NCBI GenBank assembly: GCA_963638105.1
Contig: CAVHPP010000003.1
Span: 59,230 to 123,229 of the forward strand
Origin: CAG-217 sp963638105
GTDB lineage: Bacteria > Bacillota > Clostridia > Oscillospirales > Acutalibacteraceae
Length of the DNA: 64,000 nt
Reading direction: 5' to 3'
In this document: piece by piece, positions 51,114 through 59,772 of the stretch
Layout: each line of letters opens with the position of its first letter
Position numbering within the stretch: the first letter of the stretch is position 1
The notes under the pieces: generated by a model
What the model was told of the DNA's origin: nothing
Database searches by the model: none
Seen by the model: only the letters and a program-made list of their open reading frames with translations
Program-made: the position numbers and the translations under genes

Positions 51114-52400
51114 ATGCTAAAATACACCCAAGCCTATACCATGTTTAAAGAAATGATCGCCGACGGACGGCTGCGCCGAGGGGACCGTATGCCCTCCATT
51201 CGCCGGGCGGCGGAACTTTACCGGATCAGCCGCACCACCGTGCAGAACGCTTACTTTCAATTGGCGGCGGAAGGCTATATTTACGCCAAGCCCCAAAGCG
51301 GCTACTTTGTGGCCGGGGGGCCAAAGGCACCGGCGGCGCCTATGCCCCGCCCCCGGGTGCAGGCGCCGCCTCGGCTGGATCTTACCGGCAACAGCGCCGA
51401 TCTGTCCAGCTTCGACTTCTCCCTATGGCAGCGCTACATTAAGAGCGCCTTGCGCCAGCGGCAGCGGCTGCTCACTTACAGCGAGCCCCAAGGGGAATAC
51501 GACCTGCGGTGCGCGCTGGCAGACTATGTGCGAGAGCGGCGCAATGTGGTCACCACACCGGAGCACATAGTGGTTGGCGCCGGGGTGCAAATGCTGCTGG
51601 AGATCCTCTGCGTGCTGCTGAAAGAGCGGCGCACCGTGTCCTTTCCGGACGGCAGCTTTGTGCAGGGCAGCACCGTGTTTGCCGCCCACGGCTACACCGT
51701 GCGCACCCGGTACAAGGACGCGGACATTATTTATGTGTCTCCCTCCCACATGAACCGGCAGGGAGATGTGATGCCCATTCAGCGGCGGCTGGAGCTGTGC
51801 GCCCACTCGGCAGATACCGGCGCGGTGGTGATCGAGGACGACTTTGAAAACGACTTTCTGTACAGCAGCACCCCCACCCCCTCGCTGTACGCCTTGGGCA
51901 GCGGCAATGTGGTGTATATGGGCGCCTTCTCCGCCCTGCTGCTGCCGGGCATTCGCATCAGCTTTATGGTGCTCAGTCCGGCGCTGGCCGCCGCCTATCA
52001 TCAGATGAAAGACACCTTTGCCCAAACCGCGTCCAAGACGGAACAGATCGCCCTGTGCGCCTACCTGCGAGACGGAAATATGAAATCCCGCACCAAAAAG
52101 ATCCGCCGCCTGTACACCGGCAAAGCCAAGACCCTGTGCGCCCTGCTGGCAAAGGCACTGCCGGACCACCCGGTGAGTGTGGGCGAAAACGGTCTGCAAG
52201 TGCGGATTGAAACGCCGAGGCTGCCGGACAGCTCCCCTTTTGAGCAGGCAGAGCTTGCCCTGTATATTGCAAAAGAAAAAAGCGGCAAAAATCTGGTGGT
52301 GGTCTCCCCCTCCGCCGTGCCTGCCGATCGGCTGGAAGAAGCCGCCCACGCGGTGGCCGCCGCCTTGTACAAAGCGGAAGAAGCAGCGAAATCACAGTGA
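51114..52400 (+). CDS. MocR/PdxR-type regulator lacking the PLP lysine
   Basis: A 428-aa fusion of a GntR winged helix (residues 1-70: RRGDRMPSIRRAAELYRISRTTVQNAYFQLAAEG in parts) to an aminotransferase-fold domain (about 100-420). The fold's landmarks are present: SEPQGEYDLRCALADYV, VGAGVQMLLEIL, and EDDFENDF. The motif that normally holds the PLP-binding lysine, GTFSKSLLPGLR, reads GAFSALLLPGIR, with Ala274 in place of Lys. It therefore cannot form the internal aldimine. Position opposite pyridoxamine kinase and an ECF S-component points to B6-responsive control, perhaps by non-covalent PLP binding. The ribosome binding site AAGGT is weak. Confidence 0.88.
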   Translation: MLKYTQAYTMFKEMIADGRLRRGDRMPSIRRAAELYRISRTTVQNAYFQLAAEGYIYAKPQSGYFVAGGPKAPAAPMPRPRVQAPPRLDLTGNSADLSSFDFSLWQRYIKSALRQRQRLLTYSEPQGEYDLRCALADYVRERRNVVTTPEHIVVGAGVQMLLEILCVLLKERRTVSFPDGSFVQGSTVFAAHGYTVRTRYKDADIIYVSPSHMNRQGDVMPIQRRLELCAHSADTGAVVIEDDFENDFLYSSTPTPSLYALGSGNVVYMGAFSALLLPGIRISFMVLSPALAAAYHQMKDTFAQTASKTEQIALCAYLRDGNMKSRTKKIRRLYTGKAKTLCALLAKALPDHPVSVGENGLQVRIETPRLPDSSPFEQAELALYIAKEKSGKNLVVVSPSAVPADRLEEAAHAVAAALYKAEEAAKSQ

Positions 52401-52453
52401 AGTAAAGATATTTACTAACAGGGACAAGTTTGGTACCCTTACCGCCAGTCCCA

Positions 52454-52482
52454 TTGTGCCTGCCCTTGGGAATTGCTACAAT
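52454..52482 (+). promoter_or_regulatory. promoter of the small membrane-protein gene
   Basis: TTGTGC (52454-52459), 17 bp, TACAAT (52477-52482). Confidence 0.7.
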
Positions 52483-52512
52483 GAAGTTGCAATTTGAAGG
52501 AGGTACAACGCC

Positions 52513-52839
52513 ATGAAAAAATACACTGTAAAACACCTGATCACATCTGCCCTGCTGAGCCTGACCGCCCTGGCGGTGGGCTACGCCCTGCTGAGCCTGC
52601 CCTTCCGGCTGATGGACTGGCTGGACCCCACCCAAATGAAGCTGGTGTTCGCCGCCGAATTTGTGCTGTATATCACCGTACTGGGACTGGTGATCACCCG
52701 CAGGGAAAAGAAGCTGGCTGCCAAAAAAGCCGCCTATGCCCGCAGACAGCGCCGCCGCGCCCGGCTGGCACGGCAAGACGCCACCGCCCGCCGCCTGGTT
52801 CCCACCACCGCTGCGGACGCCGGCCACATTGCCGCGTAA
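52513..52839 (+). CDS. small two-helix membrane protein with basic tail
   Basis: A 108-aa protein with two hydrophobic segments (about 10-30 and 45-62) and a strongly basic stretch (RREKKLAAKKAAYARRQRRRARLARQ in parts) that would sit in the cytoplasm. AAGGAGGT is ideally placed before ATG 52513. No family is recognised. The promoter of the next gene lies inside its 3' end. Confidence 0.75.
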   Translation: MKKYTVKHLITSALLSLTALAVGYALLSLPFRLMDWLDPTQMKLVFAAEFVLYITVLGLVITRREKKLAAKKAAYARRQRRRARLARQDATARRLVPTTAADAGHIAA

Positions 52840-52887
52840 AGCAGAATATGCTATAATAGACCTGTACAAAAACAGGTCTATTTTTTT
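52829..52887 (+). promoter_or_regulatory. GH127 promoter starting inside a terminator hairpin
   Basis: TTGCCG (52829-52834), 17 bp, TATAAT (52852-52857). Hairpin AGACCTGT (52858-52865) / ACAGGTCT (52872-52879) with seven Ts follows at once. The predicted start (about 52863-52865) falls in the left arm, so incoming transcripts can form the terminator but new ones cannot. Confidence 0.75.
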
Positions 52888-52904
52888 ACCTAAGGAGCAG
52901 GCGT

Positions 52905-54812
52905 ATGGAACCGATCAGCCCCAAACACATCACCGTCACCGACCCCTTTTGGGCGCCCCGGATCCGCAGGGTGGCGGACACCGTGCTGCCCTACCAGTGG
53001 CAGGCGCTGCACGACCGGGTGCCCGGCGCGCCAAAAAGCAGCTGTATGGCCAACTTCCAAAAGGCCGCCGGTGCCATTGCCGCCGAAAAGAGTGGTCAAA
53101 CCCGACCTGCCTACCCTACGGACAAATGGTATTATGATGAAAAGAACAGCCCGGCAGGGGCCTTTATGGGCTGGGTGTTCCAGGACAGCGACCTGTATAA
53201 ATGGCTGGAGGCCGCCGCCTACGCCATGCCCTACGGCAACCGGGCGTACCTGGCTGAAAAAAGCCGGGAAGCGGTGGCGCTGATCGCCGCCGCCCAGGAG
53301 CCGGACGGCTATTTAGACACCCTGTATTCCATTAACGGTCTGCAAAACCGATTTACCAACTTAAAAAACTACCACGAGCTGTATTGCTTTGGCCACCTGG
53401 CCCAAGCGGCCTGTGCCCGGTGGATCATGCAGAAGGAGCGGGATCTGCTGGACATTGCCTGCCGCGCAGCGGACTGCATTTGCCGCACCTTTGGCGCAGA
53501 CAAACGCCCCGGCTATCCCGGCCACCCGCTGGCAGAGCTGGCGCTGGTGCAGCTGTATGAGGTCACCGGCAAGGCAGACTATCTGCAAACCGCCGACTTT
53601 TTTATCCGCACCCGGGGCACGCAACCCCTGTTCTTTGACCGGGAGCGGGGTGTTGGCACCGACGGCAGCGACTATATTTACAACCAGGCCCACTGCCCGC
53701 TGACAGCACAGACAACTGCCGTGGGCCACGCAGTGCGGGGCGTGTATCTGTATGCCGGGGCAGCCGCCGTGGCAGAGCATACCGGGGACCGGGCACTGCA
53801 AGCCGCCTGCGAAACGCTGTGGCAGGACCTGTGCCGCACCAAGCTGTATGTGACCGGCGCCATCGGCCAGACTGCCGTGGGCGAGGCCTTTGGCCCGGCC
53901 TATTATCTGCCGAACGACCTGGCGTATGGGGAAAGCTGCGCCTCTGCCGGGCTGGTATTCTTTGCCCAGCGGCTGTACCGTTGCCACCCGCACGCTACGT
54001 ACGGCGCCGTGGCGGAGCGTGCCCTGTGGAACACCGTTGCCGGAGCCATGAGCGCCGACGGCTGCCACTTCTATTACGCCAATCCGCTGGAGGCGGAGGG
54101 TGTGCTGAACGCTGCCGTACCGGAGCGCAAACGCCAGGCGTTGCGCCGCCAAAGCTGGTTTGACTGCGCCTGCTGTCCGCCCAATGTGGCGCGGGTCACT
54201 GCCGGGATTGGGCAATACGGATTTTATGCAGACGACAGCACCCTGGCTATTGAGCTACCCCTGGGGGCGCAGGTAGACGCGCCTTTTGGGCAGCTGCAAA
54301 TCATCTCTGCCTTGCCGGAGACCGGCGATTTTACCGTAGAGATCACTCAGCTAAAGCGACCCTTTACCCTGCGCCTGCGCCTGCCGGACTGGTGCCAATG
54401 TCCCACCCTGGACGGCCAACCTGTTACGGCAAAGGACGGCTACTATGTGCAGCAGATCACTGTTCCCACCACCCTGCGCTTTTGCTTTGCCCCCACGGTA
54501 CGGCTGCTGTACAGCAACGCCCGGGTAGGCGCCAATGCCGGGCGAGTAGCGCTCAGCCGTGGCGGGCTGATCTATGCGCTGGAAACCCGGAACACCCCCT
54601 CTGTCCACGCCCTGGCGCTGGACACACGGGCGCCTATCGTGTACCGGGACGGCTGCCTGCTGGCCGCGGGCACTTGCCTGCAAGGCGGCGATGATCTGTA
54701 CACCACAGCCCCGCCAAAGGCCGTGCCCTGCACCCTGCGGTTCGTCCCCTTTTGCCGCAGACTAAGCGGTTCGGACGACCAAATGGCCGTATGGGTGCGC
54801 ACAGCGGACTGA
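52905..54812 (+). CDS. GH127 beta-L-arabinofuranosidase-like enzyme
   Basis: A 635-aa intracellular enzyme (no signal peptide) with the alpha/alpha barrel of GH127/DUF1680. The zinc-binding set expected from the characterised Bifidobacterium enzyme is present: E343 and C345 in GESCAS, C423 and C424 in CACCPPN, C423 being the likely nucleophile. VTDPFWAPRI at the N-terminus and the C-terminal beta-sandwich are also typical. It releases beta-L-arabinofuranose from plant glycoproteins or arabino-oligosaccharides. AAGGAGCAGG precedes the ATG. Confidence 0.92.
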   Translation: MEPISPKHITVTDPFWAPRIRRVADTVLPYQWQALHDRVPGAPKSSCMANFQKAAGAIAAEKSGQTRPAYPTDKWYYDEKNSPAGAFMGWVFQDSDLYKWLEAAAYAMPYGNRAYLAEKSREAVALIAAAQEPDGYLDTLYSINGLQNRFTNLKNYHELYCFGHLAQAACARWIMQKERDLLDIACRAADCICRTFGADKRPGYPGHPLAELALVQLYEVTGKADYLQTADFFIRTRGTQPLFFDRERGVGTDGSDYIYNQAHCPLTAQTTAVGHAVRGVYLYAGAAAVAEHTGDRALQAACETLWQDLCRTKLYVTGAIGQTAVGEAFGPAYYLPNDLAYGESCASAGLVFFAQRLYRCHPHATYGAVAERALWNTVAGAMSADGCHFYYANPLEAEGVLNAAVPERKRQALRRQSWFDCACCPPNVARVTAGIGQYGFYADDSTLAIELPLGAQVDAPFGQLQIISALPETGDFTVEITQLKRPFTLRLRLPDWCQCPTLDGQPVTAKDGYYVQQITVPTTLRFCFAPTVRLLYSNARVGANAGRVALSRGGLIYALETRNTPSVHALALDTRAPIVYRDGCLLAAGTCLQGGDDLYTTAPPKAVPCTLRFVPFCRRLSGSDDQMAVWVRTAD

Positions 54813-54823
54813 ACAAAAAAGAA

Positions 54824-54862
54824 CGGCACTGCCTGCAACTGCAAGCGGTGCCGCTTTTTGAT
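54824..54862. terminator. terminator between convergent GH127 and htpG
   Basis: CGGCAC...GTGCCG stem with A- and T-runs on both sides, usable in both directions. Confidence 0.75.
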
Positions 54863-54872
54863 TTTACAAGAA

Positions 54873-56762
54873 TTATAACATCATATCCACAATGCTGTCT
54901 GCCAGCGCCGTGGGGTTCTGCACATCCAGCCCGCTGATGAGCCGGGCCTGATCGTACAAGATCTTGGTGTATTTCTTCAGCGTTTCCGGATCGTCCTTTA
55001 AGAGGGCAAACAATTTCTCTGCCAGCGGGTGCTTATCGTTGATCTCCAGCACCAGCTGGGCCTTGGCGCCCTGGCCGCCGCCGGGCATACTGCTGAGCAC
55101 CTTTTCCATCTCCATGGACAGGTAACCCTCTGCGGACAGGCACACGGCGTGGCTGCCCAGGTTGCCGGAGAATTTCACGGCGCTGACTTCCTCGCCCAGC
55201 GCCTCTTTCATCGCGTCCAGCAAGCCCTTGGCGTCGGCATTCTTTTGCTCCATGGCTTTCTTTTCATCTTCGCTTTCCAAGTTCAGGTCGTCCTTCGTAA
55301 TGTTAGCGAACTTCTTGCCATCGTACTCCATGAGCATTTGCAGGGCAAACTCGTCCACATCGTCCGTCAGGTACAGCACCTGGTAGCCCTTGCTCAGCAC
55401 CGCGTCCGTCTGGGGCAACAGCGCAATCTTTTCCGCCGTGTCGCCGCAGGCATAGTAAATGGTATCCTGCCCCTCGGCCATACCGTCCACATACTCTTTC
55501 AGGGTCACCATACCCTCACCGGCAGAGGATTTGAACAGCAACAGGTCTTTCAGGTCGTCCTTTTCGGCGCCGTAGTTGGCATACACACCGAATTTCAGCT
55601 GCACACCAAAGGTCTTAAAGAACGCCTCGTACTGCTCCCGCTCATTCTTCAGCATACGGGTCAGCTCGTTCTTGATCTTGCGGTTAATGGCCTTGGCAAT
55701 GATCTTCAGCTGATGATCGTGCTGGAGCATCTCACGAGAAATATTCAGGCTCAGGTCTGCACTGTCAATGAGCCCCCGCACAAAGCTAAAGTGATCCGGC
55801 AGCAGATCCGGGCACTTCTCCATAATCAGCACGCCGTTGGAGTACAGCGCCAGCCCCTTTTCAAACTCCTTGGTGTAGTAGTCAAAGGGCGGGTTCTTAG
55901 GAATATACAGCAGGGCGTCAAAGGTGGCCTGGCCCTCGGTCTTAAAGTGCATCACATCTACCGGGTCCTCGTAGTCGCCAAAGCGCTGCTTGTAAAATGC
56001 ATTGTAGTCCTCCGGCTTCAGCTCGCTTTTGGCCTTGCGCCACAGAGGCACCATAGAATTTAAGGTTTCGTCCGCCACCTCTGTCACGGTCTCGCCCTCT
56101 TTGTCCGGGTTCGGCACCTGATGGCTCATCTGCATCACGATGGGATAGCGGATATAGTCGCTGTATTTCTTCACCAGACCCTGAATCCGGTACGGCTCCA
56201 GGAACTCGTCGTAATTTTCTTCCTCGGTGTTCTCTTTCAGGTGCAGGGTGATCACCGTACCGCAATCTGCCTTGTCGCAAGGCTCTAAGGTGTAGCCGTC
56301 TGCGCCGGTAGAAGTCCAGCAGTTGGCTGTATCTGCCCCAAAGGCCTTAGACTCCACGGTCACCTTGTCCGCCACCATAAAGGCGGAATAGAACCCAACG
56401 CCGAACTGGCCGATCACCTCTACATCGTCGGCGGCCTTGGTGTCGTTCTCCTGCTTAAAGTTCAGAGAGCCGGACTTGGCAATGGTGCCCAGGTTCTGCT
56501 CCAGTTCTTCGCCGGTCATACCGATGCCGTTGTCCGTCACGGTCAGGGTGCGGGCGTCCTTGTCCACCGCCAGGCGAATGTGAAAATCACTGCGGTTCAT
56601 CCCCACCGTATCGTCCGTCAGGGAGCGGAAGTACAGCTTGTCCAGCGCGTCGGAGGCGTTGGAGATCAGCTCCCGCAAAAAGATCTCCTTATGGGTATAA
56701 ATGGAGTTAATCATCATATCCAGCAGTTTTTTAGACTCTGCCTTGAATTGCTTTTTTCTCAT
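54873..56762 (-). CDS. htpG: molecular chaperone HtpG (Hsp90)
   Basis: A 629-aa bacterial Hsp90, normal length. The N-terminal GHKL ATPase has ELISNASDALDKLY, DNGIGMTGEEL and GQFGVGFYSAFMVADKV. The middle domain has SRE-containing LSLNISREMLQ with the catalytic Arg region, and the C-terminal dimerisation domain ends normally. ATG at 56762 follows AAAGGTGA. A perfect CIRCE element just upstream predicts HrcA repression and heat induction. Confidence 0.97.
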   Translation of the reverse strand: MRKKQFKAESKKLLDMMINSIYTHKEIFLRELISNASDALDKLYFRSLTDDTVGMNRSDFHIRLAVDKDARTLTVTDNGIGMTGEELEQNLGTIAKSGSLNFKQENDTKAADDVEVIGQFGVGFYSAFMVADKVTVESKAFGADTANCWTSTGADGYTLEPCDKADCGTVITLHLKENTEEENYDEFLEPYRIQGLVKKYSDYIRYPIVMQMSHQVPNPDKEGETVTEVADETLNSMVPLWRKAKSELKPEDYNAFYKQRFGDYEDPVDVMHFKTEGQATFDALLYIPKNPPFDYYTKEFEKGLALYSNGVLIMEKCPDLLPDHFSFVRGLIDSADLSLNISREMLQHDHQLKIIAKAINRKIKNELTRMLKNEREQYEAFFKTFGVQLKFGVYANYGAEKDDLKDLLLFKSSAGEGMVTLKEYVDGMAEGQDTIYYACGDTAEKIALLPQTDAVLSKGYQVLYLTDDVDEFALQMLMEYDGKKFANITKDDLNLESEDEKKAMEQKNADAKGLLDAMKEALGEEVSAVKFSGNLGSHAVCLSAEGYLSMEMEKVLSSMPGGGQGAKAQLVLEINDKHPLAEKLFALLKDDPETLKKYTKILYDQARLISGLDVQNPTALADSIVDMML

Positions 56763-56787
56763 TCAAATCACCTTTGTTATTTCAGAA

Positions 56788-56814
56788 TTAGCACTCTTTG
56801 GCTGCGAGTGCTAA
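56788..56814. promoter_or_regulatory. CIRCE element (HrcA operator)
   Basis: TTAGCACTC-N9-GAGTGCTAA, a perfect match to the HrcA consensus, between the htpG promoter and start codon. Confidence 0.95.
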
Positions 56815-56819
56815 TTGTT

Positions 56820-56847
56820 ATTATAGTCCAATTTTTCCATTTGTCAA
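56820..56847 (-). promoter_or_regulatory. promoter of htpG
   Basis: Minus strand TTGACA (56847-56842), 16 bp, TATAAT (56825-56820), immediately followed by CIRCE. Confidence 0.85.
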
Positions 56848-56975
56848 CCCCGGGGGCAAAAATCCGCATTTTGGCCCCAAAAAGGCGCAAAAAAGCCCGG
56901 CTCCGCAGAGCCGGGCAATGGGTTGCCGATCCGGCGGCAAAATCGCGCCGCGATGGAAATTTCAAGCCGTTATGC

Positions 56976-56998
56976 GTAGGGCGGGGGCTTGCTTCCGC
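56976..56998 (+). repeat. dispersed GC-rich repeat, copy A
   Basis: A 23-bp element starting GTAGGGCGGGGGCTTGCT. Its reverse complement occurs at 61249-61271 with one mismatch. It lies between convergently unrelated gene ends. Confidence 0.8.
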
Positions 56999-57014
56999 CG
57001 ACAGGCACCCGCTT

Positions 57015-58484
57015 TTACGCAAAGGGATTTTCCGTAGGATAAAGCATACCCTGGGGCTGATTAAAGCCCACATCGGTAACGCCCAGGCACCGCAGCACAG
57101 CAAAGATGGCCTTGCCGTAATGACCAAAGGCCACCGCCCCGTGGTGAGGGAAGTTCTTTTCAATGAGCACATGGCGATAGAACCGGCCCATTTGGGGAAT
57201 GGCAAACACGCCGATGCCGCCAAAGGAGCGGGTAGCCACCGGCAGCACCTCACCCTCTGCCACATAGCCCCGCAACCGGCAGTCCGCCGTGGACTGGAGC
57301 CGGAAGAAAGTGATGGGACCGGGGGCAATATCCCCCTCCAGGGTGCCGTTGGTGTACTCCACCGGCAGAGTGCGGGCCATGATTTTTTGATACTTCATCT
57401 CACAGGCGGACAGCTTGCAGGCCGGGGTGTTGCCGCAGTGGAAGCCCATAAAAGTATCTGTCAGGCTGTACGGATACGCACCCTTGATCTTCTCCGCATA
57501 CAGATCGGCAGGCACGCTGTTGTTAATATCCAGCAGGGTCACGGCGTCCCGACTGACGCAGGTGCCGATAAACTCGGACAGCACGCCGTAAATATCCACC
57601 TCACAGGACACAGGAATGCCCTTGGCGGTCAGGCGGCTGTTTACATAACAGGGCACAAACTGGAACTCCGTTTGGAATGCAGGCCAGCACTTGCCGGCAA
57701 TGGCCACATACTTGCGGGCGCCCTTGTGGGTCTCCACCCAGTCCAGCAGAGTCAGTTCGTACTGAGCCAGCTTGGCCAGGATCTCCGGCTTTTTATTGCC
57801 CTCGCCCAGCTCTTCCTCCATCTCCGCTACCACATCGGGAATACGAGCGTCCCCGGCGTGGGCGTGGAACGCAGCGTACAGATCCAGCTCGCTGTTTTCC
57901 TCAATCTCAATGCCCAGCCGGTGCAGGGGCGCGATAGGCGCGTTGCAGGCCAAAAAGTCCTGGGGACGGGGGCCAAAGGAAATGATCTTCAAATCAGACA
58001 GTGCAAGCAGCGCCGTTGCCACCGGTACAAAGTCCCGGATCATGGCGGCGCAATCCGCTGCCGTACCTACCGGGTATTCGGGGATATACGCCTGCACGCC
58101 CCGCAAATTCAGGTTGTAGGACGCATTGAGCATACCGCAGTAGGCGTCGCCGCGGCCGTCCAGCAGGCTGTCGCCGCTTTCCTCTGCCGCTGCGCAGAAC
58201 ATCACCGGGCCGTCAAACTGCTTGGCCAGAGTGGTCTCCGCCGTCTCCGGTCCGAAGTTGCCCAGGAAGATCACCAAGGCGTTGACCCCGGCAGCCTTTA
58301 AGTCCGCTAAGGCCGGCGCCACGTCCGTCTCGCTCTCTATGCACACCGGGCAGTTGTGCAGCACGCCGTACTTGGCATAGGCTGCCGCCAATGCATCTCG
58401 CCGTCCAACGGACAGCGCCATGGGAAAGCAGTCTCGGGACACGCTCACCAGTCCCAGCTTCACCTCAGGAATATTTGTCATCAT
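57015..58484 (-). CDS. L-fucose/L-arabinose isomerase-family protein
   Basis: A 489-aa protein with the fold and metal-site stretches of the fucose/arabinose isomerase superfamily: CEVDIYGVLSEF (Glu), LLDINNSVP (Asp), MGFHCGNTPACK (His) and FPHHGAVAFGHYGK (His). Such enzymes convert aldoses to ketoses. Substrate of this clostridial subgroup is uncertain, but nearby GH127 and GH95 enzymes would supply arabinose and fucose. GAGAGGT precedes a run of possible starts (58487 GTG, 58484 and 58481 ATG). The middle one is listed. Confidence 0.87.
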   Translation of the reverse strand: MMTNIPEVKLGLVSVSRDCFPMALSVGRRDALAAAYAKYGVLHNCPVCIESETDVAPALADLKAAGVNALVIFLGNFGPETAETTLAKQFDGPVMFCAAAEESGDSLLDGRGDAYCGMLNASYNLNLRGVQAYIPEYPVGTAADCAAMIRDFVPVATALLALSDLKIISFGPRPQDFLACNAPIAPLHRLGIEIEENSELDLYAAFHAHAGDARIPDVVAEMEEELGEGNKKPEILAKLAQYELTLLDWVETHKGARKYVAIAGKCWPAFQTEFQFVPCYVNSRLTAKGIPVSCEVDIYGVLSEFIGTCVSRDAVTLLDINNSVPADLYAEKIKGAYPYSLTDTFMGFHCGNTPACKLSACEMKYQKIMARTLPVEYTNGTLEGDIAPGPITFFRLQSTADCRLRGYVAEGEVLPVATRSFGGIGVFAIPQMGRFYRHVLIEKNFPHHGAVAFGHYGKAIFAVLRCLGVTDVGFNQPQGMLYPTENPFA

Positions 58485-58540
58485 CACACTGTACCTCTCT
58501 TATCTTGCCCCCCTTGCCGGGCGGGCGTGATTTATTACCT

Positions 58541-58569
58541 ATTATAACGCCCCGGCGGGCGTTCGTCAA
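58541..58569 (-). promoter_or_regulatory. promoter of the isomerase-like gene
   Basis: Minus strand TTGACG (58569-58564), 17 bp, TATAAT (58546-58541). Confidence 0.78.
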
Positions 58570-58688
58570 CGGCAGCGGATTTATGCTACATTGCACAAAA
58601 AAGCGTATCGTTTTTCGCCCCTTTTTGTGCGCCTATACATTTGCTATGCAAAGACTGCATATTTATGCGTGTAATCTATGGAAAGCTC

Positions 58689-58717
58689 TTGCATTTTTCA
58701 CGGGAATGTGCTAAAGT
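58689..58717 (+). promoter_or_regulatory. promoter of the amino-acid ABC operon
   Basis: TTGCAT (58689-58694), 17 bp, TAAAGT (58712-58717). The rest of the AT-rich 58570-58784 interval shows no gene. Confidence 0.7.
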
Positions 58718-58784
58718 GAACCACGATAAACCGTATATTTATAAGTATCTGTACGGCAATTTTTGAAAGGATAGGTACAAAACA

Positions 58785-59675
58785 ATGAAGAAGTTTAACA
58801 AAATCATTGCCCTGGTGCTGGCTGTACTGTTTGTGGCTGCGTCTTTCGCCGCTTGCTCCTCTAACAGCGGCAACGACGGCAAGGACACCACCAAGGCCGC
58901 CAAGACCCAGAAGGTCAAGGTGATCGACATTGCGCTGTCTGACGAGGAATACGCCTTTGGCGTGGACAAGAAGCAGCCGGAGCTGAAAGAGAAGGCCAAC
59001 GCTTTCATCAAAGAGATCAAAGAAAACGGCAAGCTGGACGAAATCTGCAACCACTACTTTGGCAGCGGCGAGCCGGCAGGCGTGACCAGCGCCACCGAGG
59101 ACAGCTCCAAGGATCAGCTGGTGGTTGCCACCAACGCCGAGTTTGAGCCTTTTGAGTACAAGAAGGGCGACGCTTTTTACGGCATTGACATGGAGATCGC
59201 CAAGGCACTGGCAGACAGCCTGGGCAAAGAACTGGTGATCAAAGACATGAAGTTTGAAGCTGTGGTCACCTCCGTGCAGCAGCAGAAGTGTGACATCGCT
59301 ATGGCCGGTCTGACTGTGAACGAGACCCGCGCAAAGCAGGTAGACTTTACCGACTCTTACTATTCCGCTTCTCAGAAAGTGGTTGTAAAGGGCGACGACA
59401 CCACCTTTGACGCTTGCAAGACCAAGGAAGATGTGGAGAAGATCCTGAACGGCCTGGACAGCAGCGTGAAGATCGGCGGCCAGAACGGCACCACCGGTCA
59501 GTCCTATGTACAGGGCAGCGAGGACATGGGCTTTGCCGGTTTGAAGGCACAGTTCGTTGGCTATGACAACGCCTCTCTGGCTATGCAGGACCTGATCAAC
59601 GGCAACCTGAATTATGTGATCGTAGACGCCGCACCGGCAGCTGCCATCACCACCGCCATCAACAATGTGGCGTAA
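58785..59675 (+). CDS. amino-acid ABC transporter binding lipoprotein, apparently circularly permuted
   Basis: A 296-aa lipoprotein (lipobox FAAC, C24) of the family-3 solute-binding type. The core starts at about residue 111 with LVVATNAEFEPFEY, continues with GIDMEIAKALA, DIAMAGLTVNETRAKQVDF and GGQNGTTGQSY, and stops at VIVDAAPAAAI, where ordinary members still need about 50 residues. Those residues appear instead at the N-terminus: residues 46-93 contain IDIALSDEEYAFGVDKK, FIKEIKENGKLDEI and NHYFG, the usual C-terminal strand, helix and tail. This is the pattern of a circular permutation joined by a linker (94-110). The substrate is probably a polar amino acid. A partial terminator separates it from the permease. 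Confidence 0.9.
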   Translation: MKKFNKIIALVLAVLFVAASFAACSSNSGNDGKDTTKAAKTQKVKVIDIALSDEEYAFGVDKKQPELKEKANAFIKEIKENGKLDEICNHYFGSGEPAGVTSATEDSSKDQLVVATNAEFEPFEYKKGDAFYGIDMEIAKALADSLGKELVIKDMKFEAVVTSVQQQKCDIAMAGLTVNETRAKQVDFTDSYYSASQKVVVKGDDTTFDACKTKEDVEKILNGLDSSVKIGGQNGTTGQSYVQGSEDMGFAGLKAQFVGYDNASLAMQDLINGNLNYVIVDAAPAAAITTAINNVA

Positions 59676-59702
59676 TCAGGCCAAATAAACAAAGACAAAT
59701 CC

Positions 59703-59738
59703 GCACCTCACCCCCGCACGGGGGTGGGGCATTTTTTG
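59703..59738 (+). terminator. intra-operon hairpin after the binding protein
   Basis: CTCACCCCC / GGGGGTGGG stem followed by TTTTTT, likely giving partial termination so binding protein exceeds permease, as is common in such operons. Confidence 0.85.
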
Positions 59739-59772
59739 ACAAGAGGCCGCCTTGGCGGCAGGGACGCAACTT

